Assembly (NCBI GenBank): GCA_034440615.1
Contig: JAOTOM010005154.1
Span: forward strand, 62,001-126,000
Direction: 5' to 3'
Origin: Ashinkailepas kermadecensis
Taxonomy: Eukaryota; Arthropoda; Thecostraca; Neolepadidae
Length of the DNA: 64,000 bases
In this document: positions 1 to 13,565 of the stretch, in pieces
How positions within the stretch are numbered: position 1 is the stretch's first letter
Layout of the letters: each line of letters starts with the position of its first letter
Program-made: the position numbers and the translations under genes
The notes under the pieces: generated by a model
What the model was told of the DNA's origin: nothing
Databases searched by the model: none
What the model saw: only the letters and a program-made list of their open reading frames with translations

Positions 1-201
1 CCAAGAATATTTAGGGGTTCTGCAAGTGCGTCAAAATTTCTCCGATGTAGCGGACTGGCACTTCGTTCGAATCTCAGAGTCGACATTTCACAAAACTGTT
101 TTTGCACTCCAAATTAATGTATGTTTGGAACATTTCAGACGTCAAATGGCTAAATAATCGAGAGAACTACTCTTTATGACATAAAACATGCAACCAGCAA
201 G

Positions 202-2205
202 TTGGCTGCGTTGATCGCCAAGTACGAGGACATCCTGAGGTCCAAGCTGCGCAAGTCTGATGGGAATCTTGTGTCCGCTGCCATGTTGGAGGGAGAGCTA
301 TCGAGGCCATTCGACATCTTCCATCCCGATGCGTTGAAGATGATCACGATTGAGGAGGATCGTTCATCGTCGGCCAACGGAGGGAGTGTAACAAAGTTTC
401 TATAAATGTATTGTTTTAAACACTGGCATAGTATTATAATGCTATCCAGTAACTGTAACCGCTGTGACCCCGTAAGCCAGCCGACCTACGATGTCCCGTA
501 ACCGTAATGCGCCCAGTATCTTTGCATCCGGCCGGCAGGCGCCGTCGCCTGGCCGCGGCCGGAGCTGGGTCAGCGCTTCCGGGGCGGTGACGGGCCGACG
601 ACCGCGCGGTAGCTGACGAAATGACACGGCAGTTGGCCGGCCGCCACGTCCCCGCCGAACTGCCCCCGATGGGCAGACCTCTCTGGGCTGTCGAGCGGTG
701 CGGGTCTGTCGCGCGATCGGTCGCGTGTACAAATTAATAACTGGATTTCGGCCTTCAAATTCAGAACTAGGAATTATTGCTGTCGGCCTTAGAATATTGT
801 ACGTACGTCTTTTCTCAAGTGTGAGTGTTACCGTATATTTGCTCAGCTGGCTGCACAATACATTAGCGTGCAGAGAACATTGAACCTTTGAAACCGGCTA
901 TCGCGACGCACGATACTTCCTAGACTATCACTTCGTCTAGAGTCAAAAAAACTTTTCTACAAGAGCAAAAGATGGTGATGGGCAAGGTGGTTGAGAACCT
1001 GGCGAAGAAGCCGGACTGGATGATAAAGCGAGCCGAACAAGAGGCGGCGCGGGTGGAGATGGAGAAGAAACGGCGGCGGAAAGCGTCGGCGCCTGCGATT
1101 GTTCAGCTGAGTGGCTCTTCGACGTCATCATTGGATGTGTCCCCGCAACGGCTGAGTACTTCTGGCACTTCGTTTCCTGCAAAACAACTAAATGTGAGGA
1201 ATATGCAGACGGGCTTGAAAATTACTAATAAGCTAGGCATGCATTACGGATTAGGGCTGTGCTGAATAAGAGTCGTAATAATTGCCTCTTTTATGGAAAT
1301 AAATTATATTTTGGCTACTTATATGACATGGAAGTTACTTATATGACGAAGTTCATCAAAGAGGTGGAAACCGTCAACGCAGCCCTTGTTTTGCCCATGC
1401 CGAACATCGACGTTGAGCCGGGACGAGTCCACCGCCTCGCACTCGTCGTTTCAAGCCTTCAGCTCCCGCATGACCAGCTACTGGTGACGTCCGCTCTCCT
1501 CACTGGCACCGGCGAGGCCATGGCAAACAAGGCGGCGGAGGTGCTCGTGGAGTAGGGGCTGGAGAAGCGAGTTGTTGTGCTCTCCTTTGACACGACTGCG
1601 TCGAGCAGTGGAGTCCAGTCCGGGTGTTGCATTGCGTTGGAGGAAACGTTCGGCCGGCCACTACTCCACCTGGCATGTCATCACCACGTCCTAGCGCTCG
1701 TGCTGGCCGCCGCCTTCAAAGCCGCCATGGGAACGCCGTTGGAACCTAAGATCGCGCTCTTCAAGCGGTTCCGAGACAAATGGCTACACATGGTCCCTGT
1801 TGAAGCGGAGGTGTTCCAGGATTCACGCCTCGACCAGCTGGAAGAGTGGCGCGTGGCGACGGCGAATACGCTGAAGGCGGCGGGAGAAGCGCGGCACGAC
1901 TAGCGGGAGTTTGCTCAATTGATGGTGGCGGTGGCCACCGGCCAAGTGCCGGATACATTCCGGCGAACAGGCGCGCTACACCACACACGGTCAGTGGCGT
2001 GATCAATCGCCCCGCCAACCAGTGGACGAAAGACGAGTCCTACCAGCGAGACCTGGCGGTGGATCAGAAGCTCACCGTCCGGAACGACGGAGCGGAACGC
2101 GGGATCAAACTGATATCTGACTTCAACACCGCCCTGACAAAGAACGAGGCCGAAAAGAAGTATTTGCTGCAGGTCGTCGAGAGCCATCGACGCCTCCATG
2201 CCTGA
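202..2205 (+). pseudogene. Transposase-like gene relic (unnamed invertebrate family)
   Basis: Degraded copy of a transposase-like family that I recall as uncharacterised proteins in hydra, aphids and other invertebrates; no formal family name is claimed. Blocks lie in the expected order: 202-405 (FDIFHPDALKMITIEEDR), a basic Lys/Arg/Glu-rich stretch at 972-1240, then the core from about 1330. The core has SFDTTASSSGVQSG near 1583 (RNase-H-like first Asp, inferred), LACHHH, LFKRFRDKW and GALHHTR, and ends with NDGAERGIKLISDFN and YLLQVVESHRR. Breaks seen: TAG at 1553-1555 just before GLEKRVVVLSFDTT, TAG at 1901-1903, TGA at 2000-2002, then a frame change with loss of the middle of the protein. 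406-970 holds a GC-rich stretch and no recognised coding; it could be intron or insertion. Terminal repeats were not found. Relic status is well supported, the biochemical role is not. Confidence 0.6.
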
Positions 2206-2509
2206 ACCCGGCCTGAACTATACATTGTGTAAGTATATCGACCGACACTCCCCTCCCATAATGTACCTATCTATTTTACTTGCCATGTTTTGTTAAACGC
2301 GTTTCTACGTTGTTCAGTGCATAAATTAAGCCAGGAATCGGAAAACGGGAAACATTCCTCAGCAGTTCGAATTCCAAGTCGACGTGTCGCACACAGGGAC
2401 CTGGAATACTCGAATGAGAGTATATTTTGTCCAATTAAGCGGTCCAACGTGAAAATGTCAAAAGGATTCAAGAACGGAGGAAGGAAGGGATTTGGCGTAA
2501 AGCTGAAGT
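2206..2509. other. No recognised feature
   Basis: I see no exon, repeat array or transposon end here. Confidence 0.4.
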
Positions 2510-3235
2510 GCCTGGACAAACACTTCAGAGTCTGGCCAGACATTTCATGGTCTGGCCAGACAGGACGAGGAGTCTAGACAGGAAGGGGTCTGGGGTGGAA
2601 CAGAGGCGTCAGGGGAGGAACGGATGAGCTTCAACGAAGGAGTCTGAGAGGAATGGCAAAGTCAGGGAAAGAACCGAGGAGTATGGAGAGAAACTGAGCG
2701 GGATGAAGGATAGGGGAGTCCGGAGACGATCGGAGGAGTCTGGGGTAGAACTGAAGAGCTTGGGGAGGAATGGAGACGGTCTGGAGAAGAGTCGAGGCGT
2801 CCGGTGAGAAACAGGATTCTGGGCAGTAACGAGGAAGTCTGAGGTGGAACGGAGGAGTCTGGGGAGGAACGTCTGGAATGGATCCAAGAAGCTGGGATTG
2901 AACCATGTGGAATCTGGGGATGAACGCAAGCATCTGTGTGGGACAGGGGGAGTCTGAAAGAGTTTGGGGAGGAATGGAGAGCCTGGACAGAAACTGAAGA
3001 GTCTGGAATGGGCGCTGCATGACCGACGCAGTCGATGCGCCCCTAAACTCCAATAACTAACTAACCAACTGAAGAGTCTGGAGAGGAACTGAGGGCTCTG
3101 ATAATTGGAAGAGTCTTGGGAGTAGCAGAGCAGAGTGGAAAGATATAAAGAAGTATGGGAGGAAAGTCGGGTCTGAGAAGGAACTGGAGGGTTCGGGGAT
3201 TGATTGAGGATATCGGCCGAAATCACATCGGAAGC
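2510..3235. repeat. Degenerate GGAGTCTGG-type minisatellite
   Basis: Imperfect tandem units of roughly 20-40 bp built around gaggagtctggggaggaac. The array is interrupted at 3008-3066 by a short hairpin element. Open minus-strand frames here (Phe/Leu/Pro/Ser-rich) reflect the repeat and are not called as genes. Confidence 0.7.
3008..3066 (+). mobile_element. Short hairpin retroposon, copy A
   Basis: A 59-bp insert begins atgggcgctgcatgacc, folds as a hairpin (GCATGAC pairs with GTCGATGC, closed by GGC/GCC) and ends in ccaataactaactaacc. It is flanked by identical 16-bp copies of aactgaagagtctgga at 2992-3007 and 3067-3082. Because the host DNA is itself repetitive, this duplication alone is weaker evidence than copy C. 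Confidence 0.6.
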
Positions 3236-3259
3236 ATGGTGTCCCCGTAATGCGGGGCC

Positions 3260-3603
3260 ATTGCGAACAGCCCACAATGAACCTGTAACGGGGCTCAACT
3301 TTGGCAGCCCGTACTGGTCCCATTTAGGCAGCCCACGTAGATTCTGTACCGAAAGCTACACACGTGCGGTGGCCCCGTGAATAGAGACCACCGCGGGCAC
3401 CCCGCATTGACCCCATTCCACTCCAAACCGCTCTCCGTTGACTCAGGCCCTCTTCATCGGCCGGAACATTTTCAGCCCGGGCCTTCAGCCCGGGAACATT
3501 TTCATCGGCCCAGATAGCCCGTATATGGGTCTCTTGCATCGACGCCTCTGACCCTCCACGGTGTCGGCTGCCCCTTTCGCCCCCCCTCTGGCTATGCTAC
3601 TGG
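3260..3603 (-). repeat. Dispersed GC-rich 'gtagcc' element, copy 1
   Basis: Read on the minus strand it starts cagtagcatagccagagg, runs into G-rich sequence, then a chain of degenerate units of about 27 bp with gggccgatgaaaatg and gggctg motifs. The same layout recurs at 13322, 60560-61197 and 63640. Confidence 0.55.
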
Positions 3604-3715
3604 GCAGGTATTTTGGCAAAAATACCTTCAGGAATAAATGGTAGGAATAAAAAAAAACATATATTGTACAGGAAAAAGACAAATAAAATGCAAAAACAAT
3701 ACGAAAAGGCATGAT

Positions 3716-3772
3716 GGGCGCTGCATGACCGACGACGCGGTCGATGCGACCTTAAACTCAAATAACCAACCA
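3716..3772 (+). mobile_element. Short hairpin retroposon, copy B
   Basis: About 57 bp, gggcgctgcatgaccgacg to aaataaccaacca, the same hairpin plus AATAACC-type tail as copy A. No convincing target-site duplication was found beyond 3-4 bases. Confidence 0.55.
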
Positions 3773-4002
3773 ATGAAAGACATGTCAACATCTACATTCA
3801 ATGGTGTATGCGGAATGACACAATCAATAAACACGTGGTACAATAAGCAAAATGCGCCCTAACAATGGTAATTGATTGCCAGGCAACATGGCAGCGGTTG
3901 TCTCACTTCCTCAGTTGTCAGGTACCGACCATTGGAGCCAGATATGTGAATCTGTGTTCTGGTGCCTGGGCAAACCTTCGTATCACGCGTCCCACTGTGA
4001 AG

Positions 4003-4228
4003 TGCCGCGCCTACAAGTGGGGACCCCGACACACGAACAACGCTGGACGAACTGCACGTCGCCGTTGCACACCAGAACTCGTTCGTCCGCGTCAAGCCGA
4101 CGGCTTTTGACGAGGCCGGTGTAGACACGCGGAATGCCATGTGTGACAACCTGGTGCTGGACGCGGGCATTGCGGTTCAAGTCGCCATGTTTCACAAAGC
4201 GTTGGCTAAGCTTCCGCCGCAACAATGA
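4003..4228 (+). CDS. Candidate terminal exon, unassigned protein
   Basis: After a possible AG acceptor at 4001-4002 this frame is open for 75 codons to TGA at 4226-4228. The protein reads AAPTSGDPDTRTTLDE, then LHVAVAHQNSFVRVKPTAF, DEAGVDTRNAMCDNLVLDAG and IAVQVAMFHKALAKLPPQQ. The balanced composition and amphipathic C-terminal helix look like genuine protein, and the frame is closed upstream by TGA just before the proposed acceptor, as expected for an internal splice site. No ATG is needed if it is the last exon. I do not recognise the family. The antisense frame is also open but is Ser/Thr/Arg-rich and less protein-like. Upstream exons were not identified; a transposon-derived origin cannot be excluded. 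Confidence 0.4.
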
Positions 4229-6251
<2,023 letters not shown>

Positions 6252-6540
6252 CGCATGCTGACGAATGACCTCGGTGCAGTTTTAACCAGCCCTGCCGTGG
6301 CATCAGCTCTCGAGTAGACTCAGCTTAAGCAAAGCTGGTGCTCATAACGGGTGTAGCGGAGGCCATGACTAAGCAGGTTCTCTGCTGTGATGCGGATTAC
6401 ATGGCATGACCATGGGAACATGACATGCCTGGATAATATCCCGTCCCAGTTCAAACCACGTGCACAGTTAGCCCGCAATCCAAACTAAATACACCAGATA
6501 AGCGGACGGGGCGCCTCCGCGTATCGGATGCCATGTGCCT

Positions 6541-7352
6541 GGCATCACACACGTGTGAGGAGAGCACGCATCACACGTGTGAGGAGAGTACGCATCACAC
6601 ACGTGTGAGGAGAGCATGCAGCACACACGTGTGAGAGCACGCATCACACACGTGTGAGGAGAGCACGCATCACACACGTGTGACGAGAGCACGCATCACA
6701 CACGTGTGAGGAGAGCACGCATCACACACGTGTGAGGAGAGCACGCATCACACACGTGTGAGTACAGCACGCATCACACACGAGTAAGGAGAGCACGCAT
6801 CACACACGTGTGAGGAGAGCACGCAGCACACACGTGTGACGAGAGCACGCATCACACACGTGTGAGGAGAGCACGCATCACACACGTGTGAGGAGAGTAC
6901 GCATCACACACGTGTGAGGAGAGCACGCAGCACACACGTGTGACGAGAGCACGCATCACACACGTGTGAGGAGAGCACGCATCACACACGTGTGACGAGA
7001 GCACGTATCACACACGTGTGGGGGCAGCACACACGTGTGACGAGAGCACGCATCACACACGTGTGAGGAGAGCACGTATCACACACGTGTGACGAGAGCA
7101 CGCATCACACACGTGTGAGGAGAGCACGCATGATCACACACGTGTGAGTACAGCACGCATCACACACGTGTGAGGAGAGTACGCATCACACACGTGTGAG
7201 GAGAGCACGCAGCACACACGTGTGACGAGAGCACGCATCACACACGTGTGAGTACAGCACGCATCACACACGTGTAAGGAGAGCACGCATCACACACGTG
7301 TGAGTACAGCACGCAACGCACACGTGTGAGGATAGCACGCATCACACACGTG
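6541..7352. repeat. 26-bp minisatellite carrying a CACGTG palindrome
   Basis: About 30 tandem copies of a 26-bp unit (gcacgcatcacacacgtgtg plus aggaga). Each holds the 10-bp perfect palindrome CACACGTGTG with an E-box core. Variants swap aggaga for acgaga or agtaca. Confidence 0.95.
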
Positions 7353-7593
7353 TTAGACATAGACAAGACTTAGTTTGCAACATTGGTGGATAATTGTACA
7401 AAATACTATAATTGTCCGCCCATGGCGTGCAGGAACCGGCACTACTTATCTCCTCTCCTTTTCATGCGCATTAGCATCATAGCCCTGTGTGCGCACCTTG
7501 TTTGCTGGCTGTAGCATTCTACACGTTCATTTCACAGGGGCAGGGTAGCCAGTAGTGTTGTTTCCCTGAACAACAACAAATATAATGCATACC

Positions 7594-7710
7594 GCGTACT
7601 GCCGACTGCGTTCTACCGTCGGATCGTACGGCGTACTGCCGACTGCCTTCTACCGTCGGATCGTACCGCGTACTGCGGACTGCGTTCTACCGTCGGATCG
7701 TACGCTGACA
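7594..7710. repeat. 37-bp direct repeat, three copies
   Basis: Units start at 7594, 7631 and 7668 with gcgtactgcc or gcgtactgcg and contain ttctaccgtcggatcgta. Confidence 0.9.
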
Positions 7711-8057
7711 TATCTATTTGGTTCATTTGACCTGTGGGTGGAACTAGGATGCACCATATTTACATGAGGAGCATGCATGCGCCTATACCTAGCTACAGGT
7801 GCGATGGGTCAGTTGCTGAATGTGATTATAGGTAGCGTAAACACAAGCTCATTGATAATAGTGTGATGGCAGTTATCTGGATTGCATGCAAGTTTGGGGA
7901 TGATTGGAAATTGATGAGCAATGGAATGAACCCAGCTCCAGCGATCTTAAGCTGCGTAAGCATGTGCTTGACATTAAGGGTGCCTGGAAGAGTGAGCATG
8001 AGAATGCAGTTGCTGATTGGTGTCATGACATATTTCTTCCGACAATTAAAACACTTT

Positions 8058-8419
8058 GCCGCCCCGGTAGCTCAGTTGGTTAGAGCGCTGGCCTGCTCTG
8101 GTCTCCCCTGTACTGGCAACGCAGGGTTCGAGTCGCTTCGCGCGCTCACATTTAGCCCCCGGCTGGGAGGGTCAGTTGGCATCTGGCCCGATAAGGCCGG
8201 GGACGAGCTACCGGGCGGCCGTGCCGATGCATTGACGGCACGTTAAACTTTCGGTCAAAATTCTGCCGTTGAACTGGAATTCATGGATCGGGTGGTGGGG
8301 CCAGGGTTCACGCAACAAGCTCTGCTTAGCAATAGGACCCTGGTTCATAAAGCCACCCCGACAAGAACTCTGATTAAATTTATAATATATTATATAATTT
8401 ATTATATAATTTATTATAA
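8058..8419 (+). mobile_element. tRNA-derived SINE with target-site duplications
   Basis: The head gccccggtagctcagttggt is tRNA-like with a box A (tagctcagttggttagagc) and a box B (gggttcgagtc near 8125). A body of about 200 bp of unknown origin follows, then an AT-rich tail. The 10-bp direct repeat aaaacacttt flanks it at 8048-8057 and 8420-8429. The anticodon arm is degenerate, so this is not a functional tRNA gene. Confidence 0.8.
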
Positions 8420-8679
8420 AAAACACTTTCAGTGGCAGCTAATCTCAGCATTCTATTTGCTAAGGTTATGGTTGGAAAACACAAGGACATATTATTAATT
8501 TGCTCAATTTTTGTTTTCACGGTAAAAGTTGGATACCCAAAGCGTTGTCCAATCCGTATCGTTTTATCGTCACCAGCCCCATCCAATCCGCGCCGCTTTC
8601 CGTACCAAGCGGATATCCGTACGGATATCCCATTCGTGCTATGCTTTGGTGGTCGCTCTGTCGCTGCATCGGCCGCCGA

Positions 8680-8845
8680 GCCGGCTGGGGCGGCTGCTGC
8701 CGGCAGGCTGGGGCGGCGGCGGCGGCTGCTGCGGCTGGGGCGGCTGGGGCGGCTGCTGCGGCAGGCTGGGGCGGCGGCGGCGGCGGCTGCTGCGGCTGGG
8801 GCGGCGGCGGCGGCTGGGGCGGCTGGGGCGGCTGGGGCGCACGCG
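8680..8845. repeat. GGC/GCTGGGGCGG-rich low-complexity block
   Basis: Repeated gcggctggggcgg motifs. Pro/Gln-rich (minus) and Gly/Ala-rich (plus) open frames come from the base composition and are not called as genes. Confidence 0.85.
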
Positions 8846-8939
8846 TCTGAACAGTAGCCGTATCTGCATGACTGCCGTGGCCACTACACGACTCGGCTGT
8901 GGTCGCAAAGGATACCGGCGGGAGGTCAGGCGCTGATGC

Positions 8940-9480
8940 GGTTGTCACAGCAGTGACCAGGCCCTGATGAGGTCGTCACAGCAGTGACCAGGCCCTGATG
9001 AGGTTGTCACAGCAGTGATCAGGCCCTGATGAGGTTGTCACAGCAGTGATCAGGCCCTGATGAGGTCGTCACAGCAGTGACCAGGCCCTGATGATGTCGT
9101 CACAGGGGAGACCAGGCCCTGATGAGGTCGTCACAGCAGTGACCAGGCCCTGATGAGGTCGTCACAGCAGTGACCAGGCCCTGATGAGGTCGTCACAGCA
9201 GTGACCAGACCCTGATGAGGTTGCCACAGCAGTGATCAGGCCCTGATGATGAGGTCGTTACAGCAGTGACCAGGCCCTGATGATGTCGTCACATGGGAGA
9301 CCAGGCCCTGATGAGGTCGTCACAGCAGTGACCAGGCCCTGATGAGGTTGTCACAGCAGTGATCAGGCGCTGATGAGGTCGTCACAGCGGGGACCGGCCA
9401 TGACAGGGTCATCATAGCGGGGAACATGTTCGATGAGGTAGTCACAGCGGGGAACAGGCTCGATGAGGTCATCGAAGCGG
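8940..9480. repeat. 31-bp minisatellite (ccctgatgaggtcgtcacag)
   Basis: About 16 tandem units of 31 bp with aggccctgatgaggtcgtca and cagcagtgacc; copies degrade toward 9480. Confidence 0.9.
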
Positions 9481-9889
9481 GGACCGCACCATGATGACCC
9501 ATTTGTTCCACCGCTGCTGAATCAGGCTGTAGTGAAGTTTCCAGAGGGACGGGTGGAATTATCATGGGATAAATAAAGCCGTAATGAACTCACCATCGGA
9601 TGAGATTTTGATGGAATCGACAGGTCGAGTTTTGGAAAATAGGCTGTGGTAAAATTAGTGCACAATATCTCATAAAAGGATCTATGTTATCGTTCGGCCT
9701 GATCCTCACATTCACCAGTGGTATCTCCAGCGATAATCCGTGGTATGAATATTGCTACTGGGCGGAGACGCCATGGCGAACTCAACCACAGACAGTGTTG
9801 GCGGACCGGTGTCGCAGTGCAAATAGCCAGTGCCGCAGAACAGATGACGGTGCCACGGCTCCGGTAGTCGGTAACGCAGGACAGGTGGA

Positions 9890-10140
9890 CGGTGCTACAG
9901 GACAAGTAACCGGTGCTACAGAACAGACACCGGTACCACGGCACAGATAGCAGGTATCACAGGACAGGTGGCCGGTGCTACAGGACAGACACCGGTACCA
10001 CGGCACAGATAGCAGGTATCACAGGACAGGTGGCCGGTGCTACAGGACACACCGGTACCACGGCACAGATAGCAGGCATCACAGGACAGGTGGCCGGTGC
10101 TACAGGACAGACACCACCGGTACCACGGCACAGATAGCAG
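9890..10140. repeat. 62-bp minisatellite, left segment
   Basis: Four units of a 62-bp repeat containing ggtatcacaggacaggtggc, cggtgctacaggacagacac and ggtaccacggcacagatagc. The same array resumes at 10795. Confidence 0.9.
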
Positions 10141-10794
10141 GTCATAAAGTCATAAAGTATTAAGGCTTAATAAGAGCCACAGGGGCCCATCTGGGTTAAG
10201 CCTATCTAGAAAAGGTACTAGAAATGTACATACTCCCACCCCAATCAATCCCTTATCCAAAGTTCCTAGGAAGCTATATATCCCAGCCTATCTAGCACCA
10301 CTCACTTGCTACCGCATAACACCCTCAACAATCACAAGCTCCTCCCATCATACCCATCGTGCCACCATAGACAATCTTATCAGCATCACATCCCGAAGGA
10401 AGGTGCCGAATCCACTGCTAGGCACATCCCACACAAATTCATAAAGCGTTCAGACTTAATAAGAGACTCACTTGCTATTGCATAATACACTGAACAATTA
10501 CAAACTCCTCCCATCATACCCATTGTGCTACCATAGACAATCTCATCAGTATCACATCCCGAAGGAAGGTGCTGAATCCACTGCTAGGTACACCCTATAT
10601 AAAGTTATAAAGCGTTTAGACTTAATAAGAGACTCACTTGCTATTGCATAACACACTCAACAATTACAAACTCCTCCCAACTCCCAACTCCTCCCTGTTG
10701 ATCAACCCTCCATGGAATACAGAAAAACAATCCCCCTAGTCTGATAATGATTGTCTATGCCGTTTTTAAAGATGGTCAGTGTGTTGCTACTGAC
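10141..10794. repeat. Block with 166-bp tandem units splitting the 62-bp array
   Basis: Unrelated AT-richer sequence separates two parts of one minisatellite. It holds nearly three copies of a 166-bp unit, marked by actcacttgct at 10300, 10466 and 10632 and by cttaataagag and catcccgaaggaaggtgc. Its right end carries a short frame, MIVYAVFKDGQCVATDK, that stops at a GT. Origin unknown; possibly an inserted element. Confidence 0.65.
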
Positions 10795-12035
10795 AAGGTA
10801 TCACAGGACAGGTGGCCGGTGCTACAGAACAGACACCGGTACCACGGCACAGATAGCAGGTATCACAGGACAGGTGGCCGGTCCTACAGGACAGACACCG
10901 GTACCACGGCACAGATAGCAGGTATCACAGGACAGGTGGCCGGTGCTCAGGACAGACACCGTTACCACGGCACAGATAGCAGGCATCACAGGACAGGTGG
11001 CCGGTGCTACAGGACAGACACCGGTACCACGGCACAGATAGCAGGTATCACAGGACAGGTGGCCGGTGCTACAGGACAGACACCGGTACCACGGCACAGA
11101 TAGCAGGTATCACAGGACAGGTGGCCGGTGCTACAGGACAGACACCGGTACCACGGCACAGATAGCAGGCATCACAGGACAGGTGGCCGGTGCTACAGGA
11201 CAGACACCGGTACCACGGCACAGATAGCAGGCATCACAGGACAGGTGGCCGGTGCTACAGGACAGACACCGGTACCACGGCACAGATAGCAGGTATCACA
11301 GGACAGGTGGCCGGTGCTACAGGACAGACACCGGTACCACGGCACAGATAGCCGGTATCACATGACAGGTGGCCGGTGCTACAGGACAGACACCGGTACA
11401 ACGGCACAGATAGCAGGTATCACAGGACAGGTGGCTGGTGCTACAGGACACACCGGTACCACGGCACAGATAGCGGGTATCACAGGACAGGTGGCCGGTG
11501 CTACAGGACAGACACCGGTACCATGGCACAGATAGCAGGCATCACAGGACAGGTGGCTGGTGCTACAGGACACACCGGTACCACGGCACAGATAGCAGGT
11601 ATCACAGGACAGGTGGCCGGTGCTACAGGACAGACACCGGTACCACGGCACAGATAGCAGGCATCACAGGACAGGTGGCCGGTGCTACAGGACAGACACC
11701 GGTACCACGGCACAGATAGCAGGTATCACAGGACAGGTGGCCGGTGCTACAGGACAGACACCGGTACCATGGCACAGATAGCAGGCATCACAGGACAGGT
11801 GGCCGGTGCTACAGGACAGACACCGGTACCACGGCACGATAGCCGGTATCTGACATGGCCGGTGCTGGACGACACCGGTAAACGGCACGATAGCAGGTAT
11901 CCGGACGTGGCTGGTGTACAGGACACACCGGTACCACGGCACAGATAGCGGGTATCACAGGACAGGTGGCTGGTGCTACAGGACAGACACCGGTACCACG
12001 GCATAGATAGCAGGTATCACATGACAAGTAGCCTG
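10795..12035. repeat. 62-bp minisatellite, main segment
   Basis: About 20 units of the 62-bp repeat, mostly near-identical, with degraded or deleted copies at 11840-11940. Open frames on both strands (for example RYHGTDSRYHRTGGRC) are repeat translations. Confidence 0.95.
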
Positions 12036-12530
12036 TAGCCATACAGTGTCACGCCGTCGCGGTGGCCAACCTGACCGCCATGGTCGCGCTGTGAATCCTG
12101 GCGTGCGCCACCGTTTGGCGTGTGCGAATGTGCACAGGTCTGGTGAAGGGAGTCGGGTCGGGTGGCCGGCGTGGGTGCCGCACCTGTCCAGTTCAGTCCA
12201 GTCTGTGCCGAGGCGTGGTGTCGGCAGCAGCGCAGCACCACCGGCTGGAGCTCGCCGTGATCCGATCCCGCACCACGCCGACCCGGCACCGGACTATCGG
12301 CCGCATCAGCAGCTCAAACTCGCCCGGCAACGGATCGCACACCAGGCCGACCGGATACCGGACTGTGAGGACTGTCGGCCGCATCGGCCGCATCGGCAGC
12401 TCAAACTCCCGGCATCGGATCGCTCACGGCGTCGGCGTCGGACGGCGGAGCTGTCACCACCCGCCGGAACTCAACCGTCGGCATGGCAACGACGGCGCTA
12501 GCTGTTGTGCTGTCAGGTAAAACGGACCTT
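12036..12530 (+). other. GC-rich segment with possible exon end
   Basis: Two imperfect copies (about 110 bp apart) of cgcatcagcagctcaaactc-type sequence lie at 12300-12415. Downstream, an ATG at 12482 opens MATTALAVVLS and meets the GT-rich junction gctgtcag/gtaaaa, which could be a signal-peptide first exon with a splice donor. Support is limited to that junction, so no CDS is called. Confidence 0.3.
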
Positions 12531-13321
12531 TTGAATTTGAATAGATTGTCAGTGAAACGGAGTTAGCATGTAGAATATGTGTGCTCGTCGGATCAGGAGA
12601 ATGAGGTAACTGAAAACAAACTTCGCCTACATTCGGACGTCATAATTCATCATCACATCAAATACATTGTGGTGCAAAAATACATCGCCGTTCTTCACAT
12701 CGTGGCTTGGTTGTTGTGTGGTAGCGCGAAAGCCGTGTTTCGCTGTTGCATGTGATGTAATCTGGCACTGCAATGTGCTCCCCAGCCAGTGCAGAGATAG
12801 CCAGTCCGCATGTAACAGTAGTTCGTGGACCACGAAGCTGGAGCAATAGTTAATGCCACCACCAACATTCTTGGTCTGCTTTCGAAGCTGAAAAAAAGCC
12901 AAAGCTTCAGCCCGGTTTTCTGCGTCGAAATCCGGGCATTGCCATTGAAAGCAGTTCCTCTGCTCAATGTCTGACCCATATACTTCCGCTCAACGTCAGC
13001 TGACTGGATGGCTTATCACTGGCAAACGCCATTTTAAAGTATGAGGGCCCATGCACTCAGAGGCATATCTTGATCAGTCTCGCCCGTCGCTGGGTCCCAC
13101 CAATGAGCATCAGCGTCACCGCCGTGGGGGACGGGCGAACGTCCCCGAATTTGGTCAAATTGAACGTTATGTCCATCCTGTCTGCCAATGGCGTTCCGCG
13201 TAGCAAACATCGCCCTGAAAGCCGTCTCGTCCCTCCATTCAAAACCCGTGGCGACACGCACGCTCATGAGCTTCCCTGAGTTTCCTGTCCCATTGTGATC
13301 TGTGCCAGCTTGAAGAGACTG
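12531..13321. other. No confident feature
   Basis: A stretch at 13034-13279 is open on both strands (minus TGFEWRDETAFRAMFATR; plus SISVTAVGDGRTSPNLVKLN). I could not assign either frame. Confidence 0.3.
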
Positions 13322-13565
13322 TCAGTGGCGCAGCCAAGGGGGGGGGGGCGAAGGGGTCAGCCACCCCTGGAGGGTCTGATGGACCCTTCAGGCGACCGCC
13401 TTGAGGGGCTCGCGAAGCCTTCATGGCGCCGGTACAGAGGGCAATTGCAGGCCCCCTGGGCCAACACGAATGGCCCCTAGACCGACGAAAGGCGCCTCGA
13501 GCTGACGGAAGTGGCCCCGTGTCGGTGAAGGGCGCCCCGAGTCGACGGAGAGTCCCATCGGGAAT
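13322..13565 (+). repeat. Dispersed GC-rich 'cagcc' element, copy 2
   Basis: Starts agtggcgcagccaaggggg, then ggagggtctgatggaccctt, followed by roughly 27-bp units with ggcccctagaccgacgaaag. This is the plus-strand counterpart of the copies at 3260-3603 and 60560-61197. Confidence 0.6.

Noticed and set aside
6541..7352. CRISPR array or bacterial operator cluster
   Set aside because: 26-bp units are directly tandem without spacers, a eukaryotic minisatellite pattern.
8058..8135. Functional tRNA gene
   Set aside because: Boxes A and B are present but the anticodon stem and acceptor pairing are degenerate, and the target duplications mark it as a SINE head.
8940..9480. Hammerhead ribozyme repeats (CTGATGA in each 31-bp unit)
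   Set aside because: No GAAAC block follows at the right distance, so the core is incomplete.
13034..13279. Conserved-looking ORFs on both strands
   Set aside because: Neither frame could be tied to a family, splice pair or neighbouring exon, so no gene is called.
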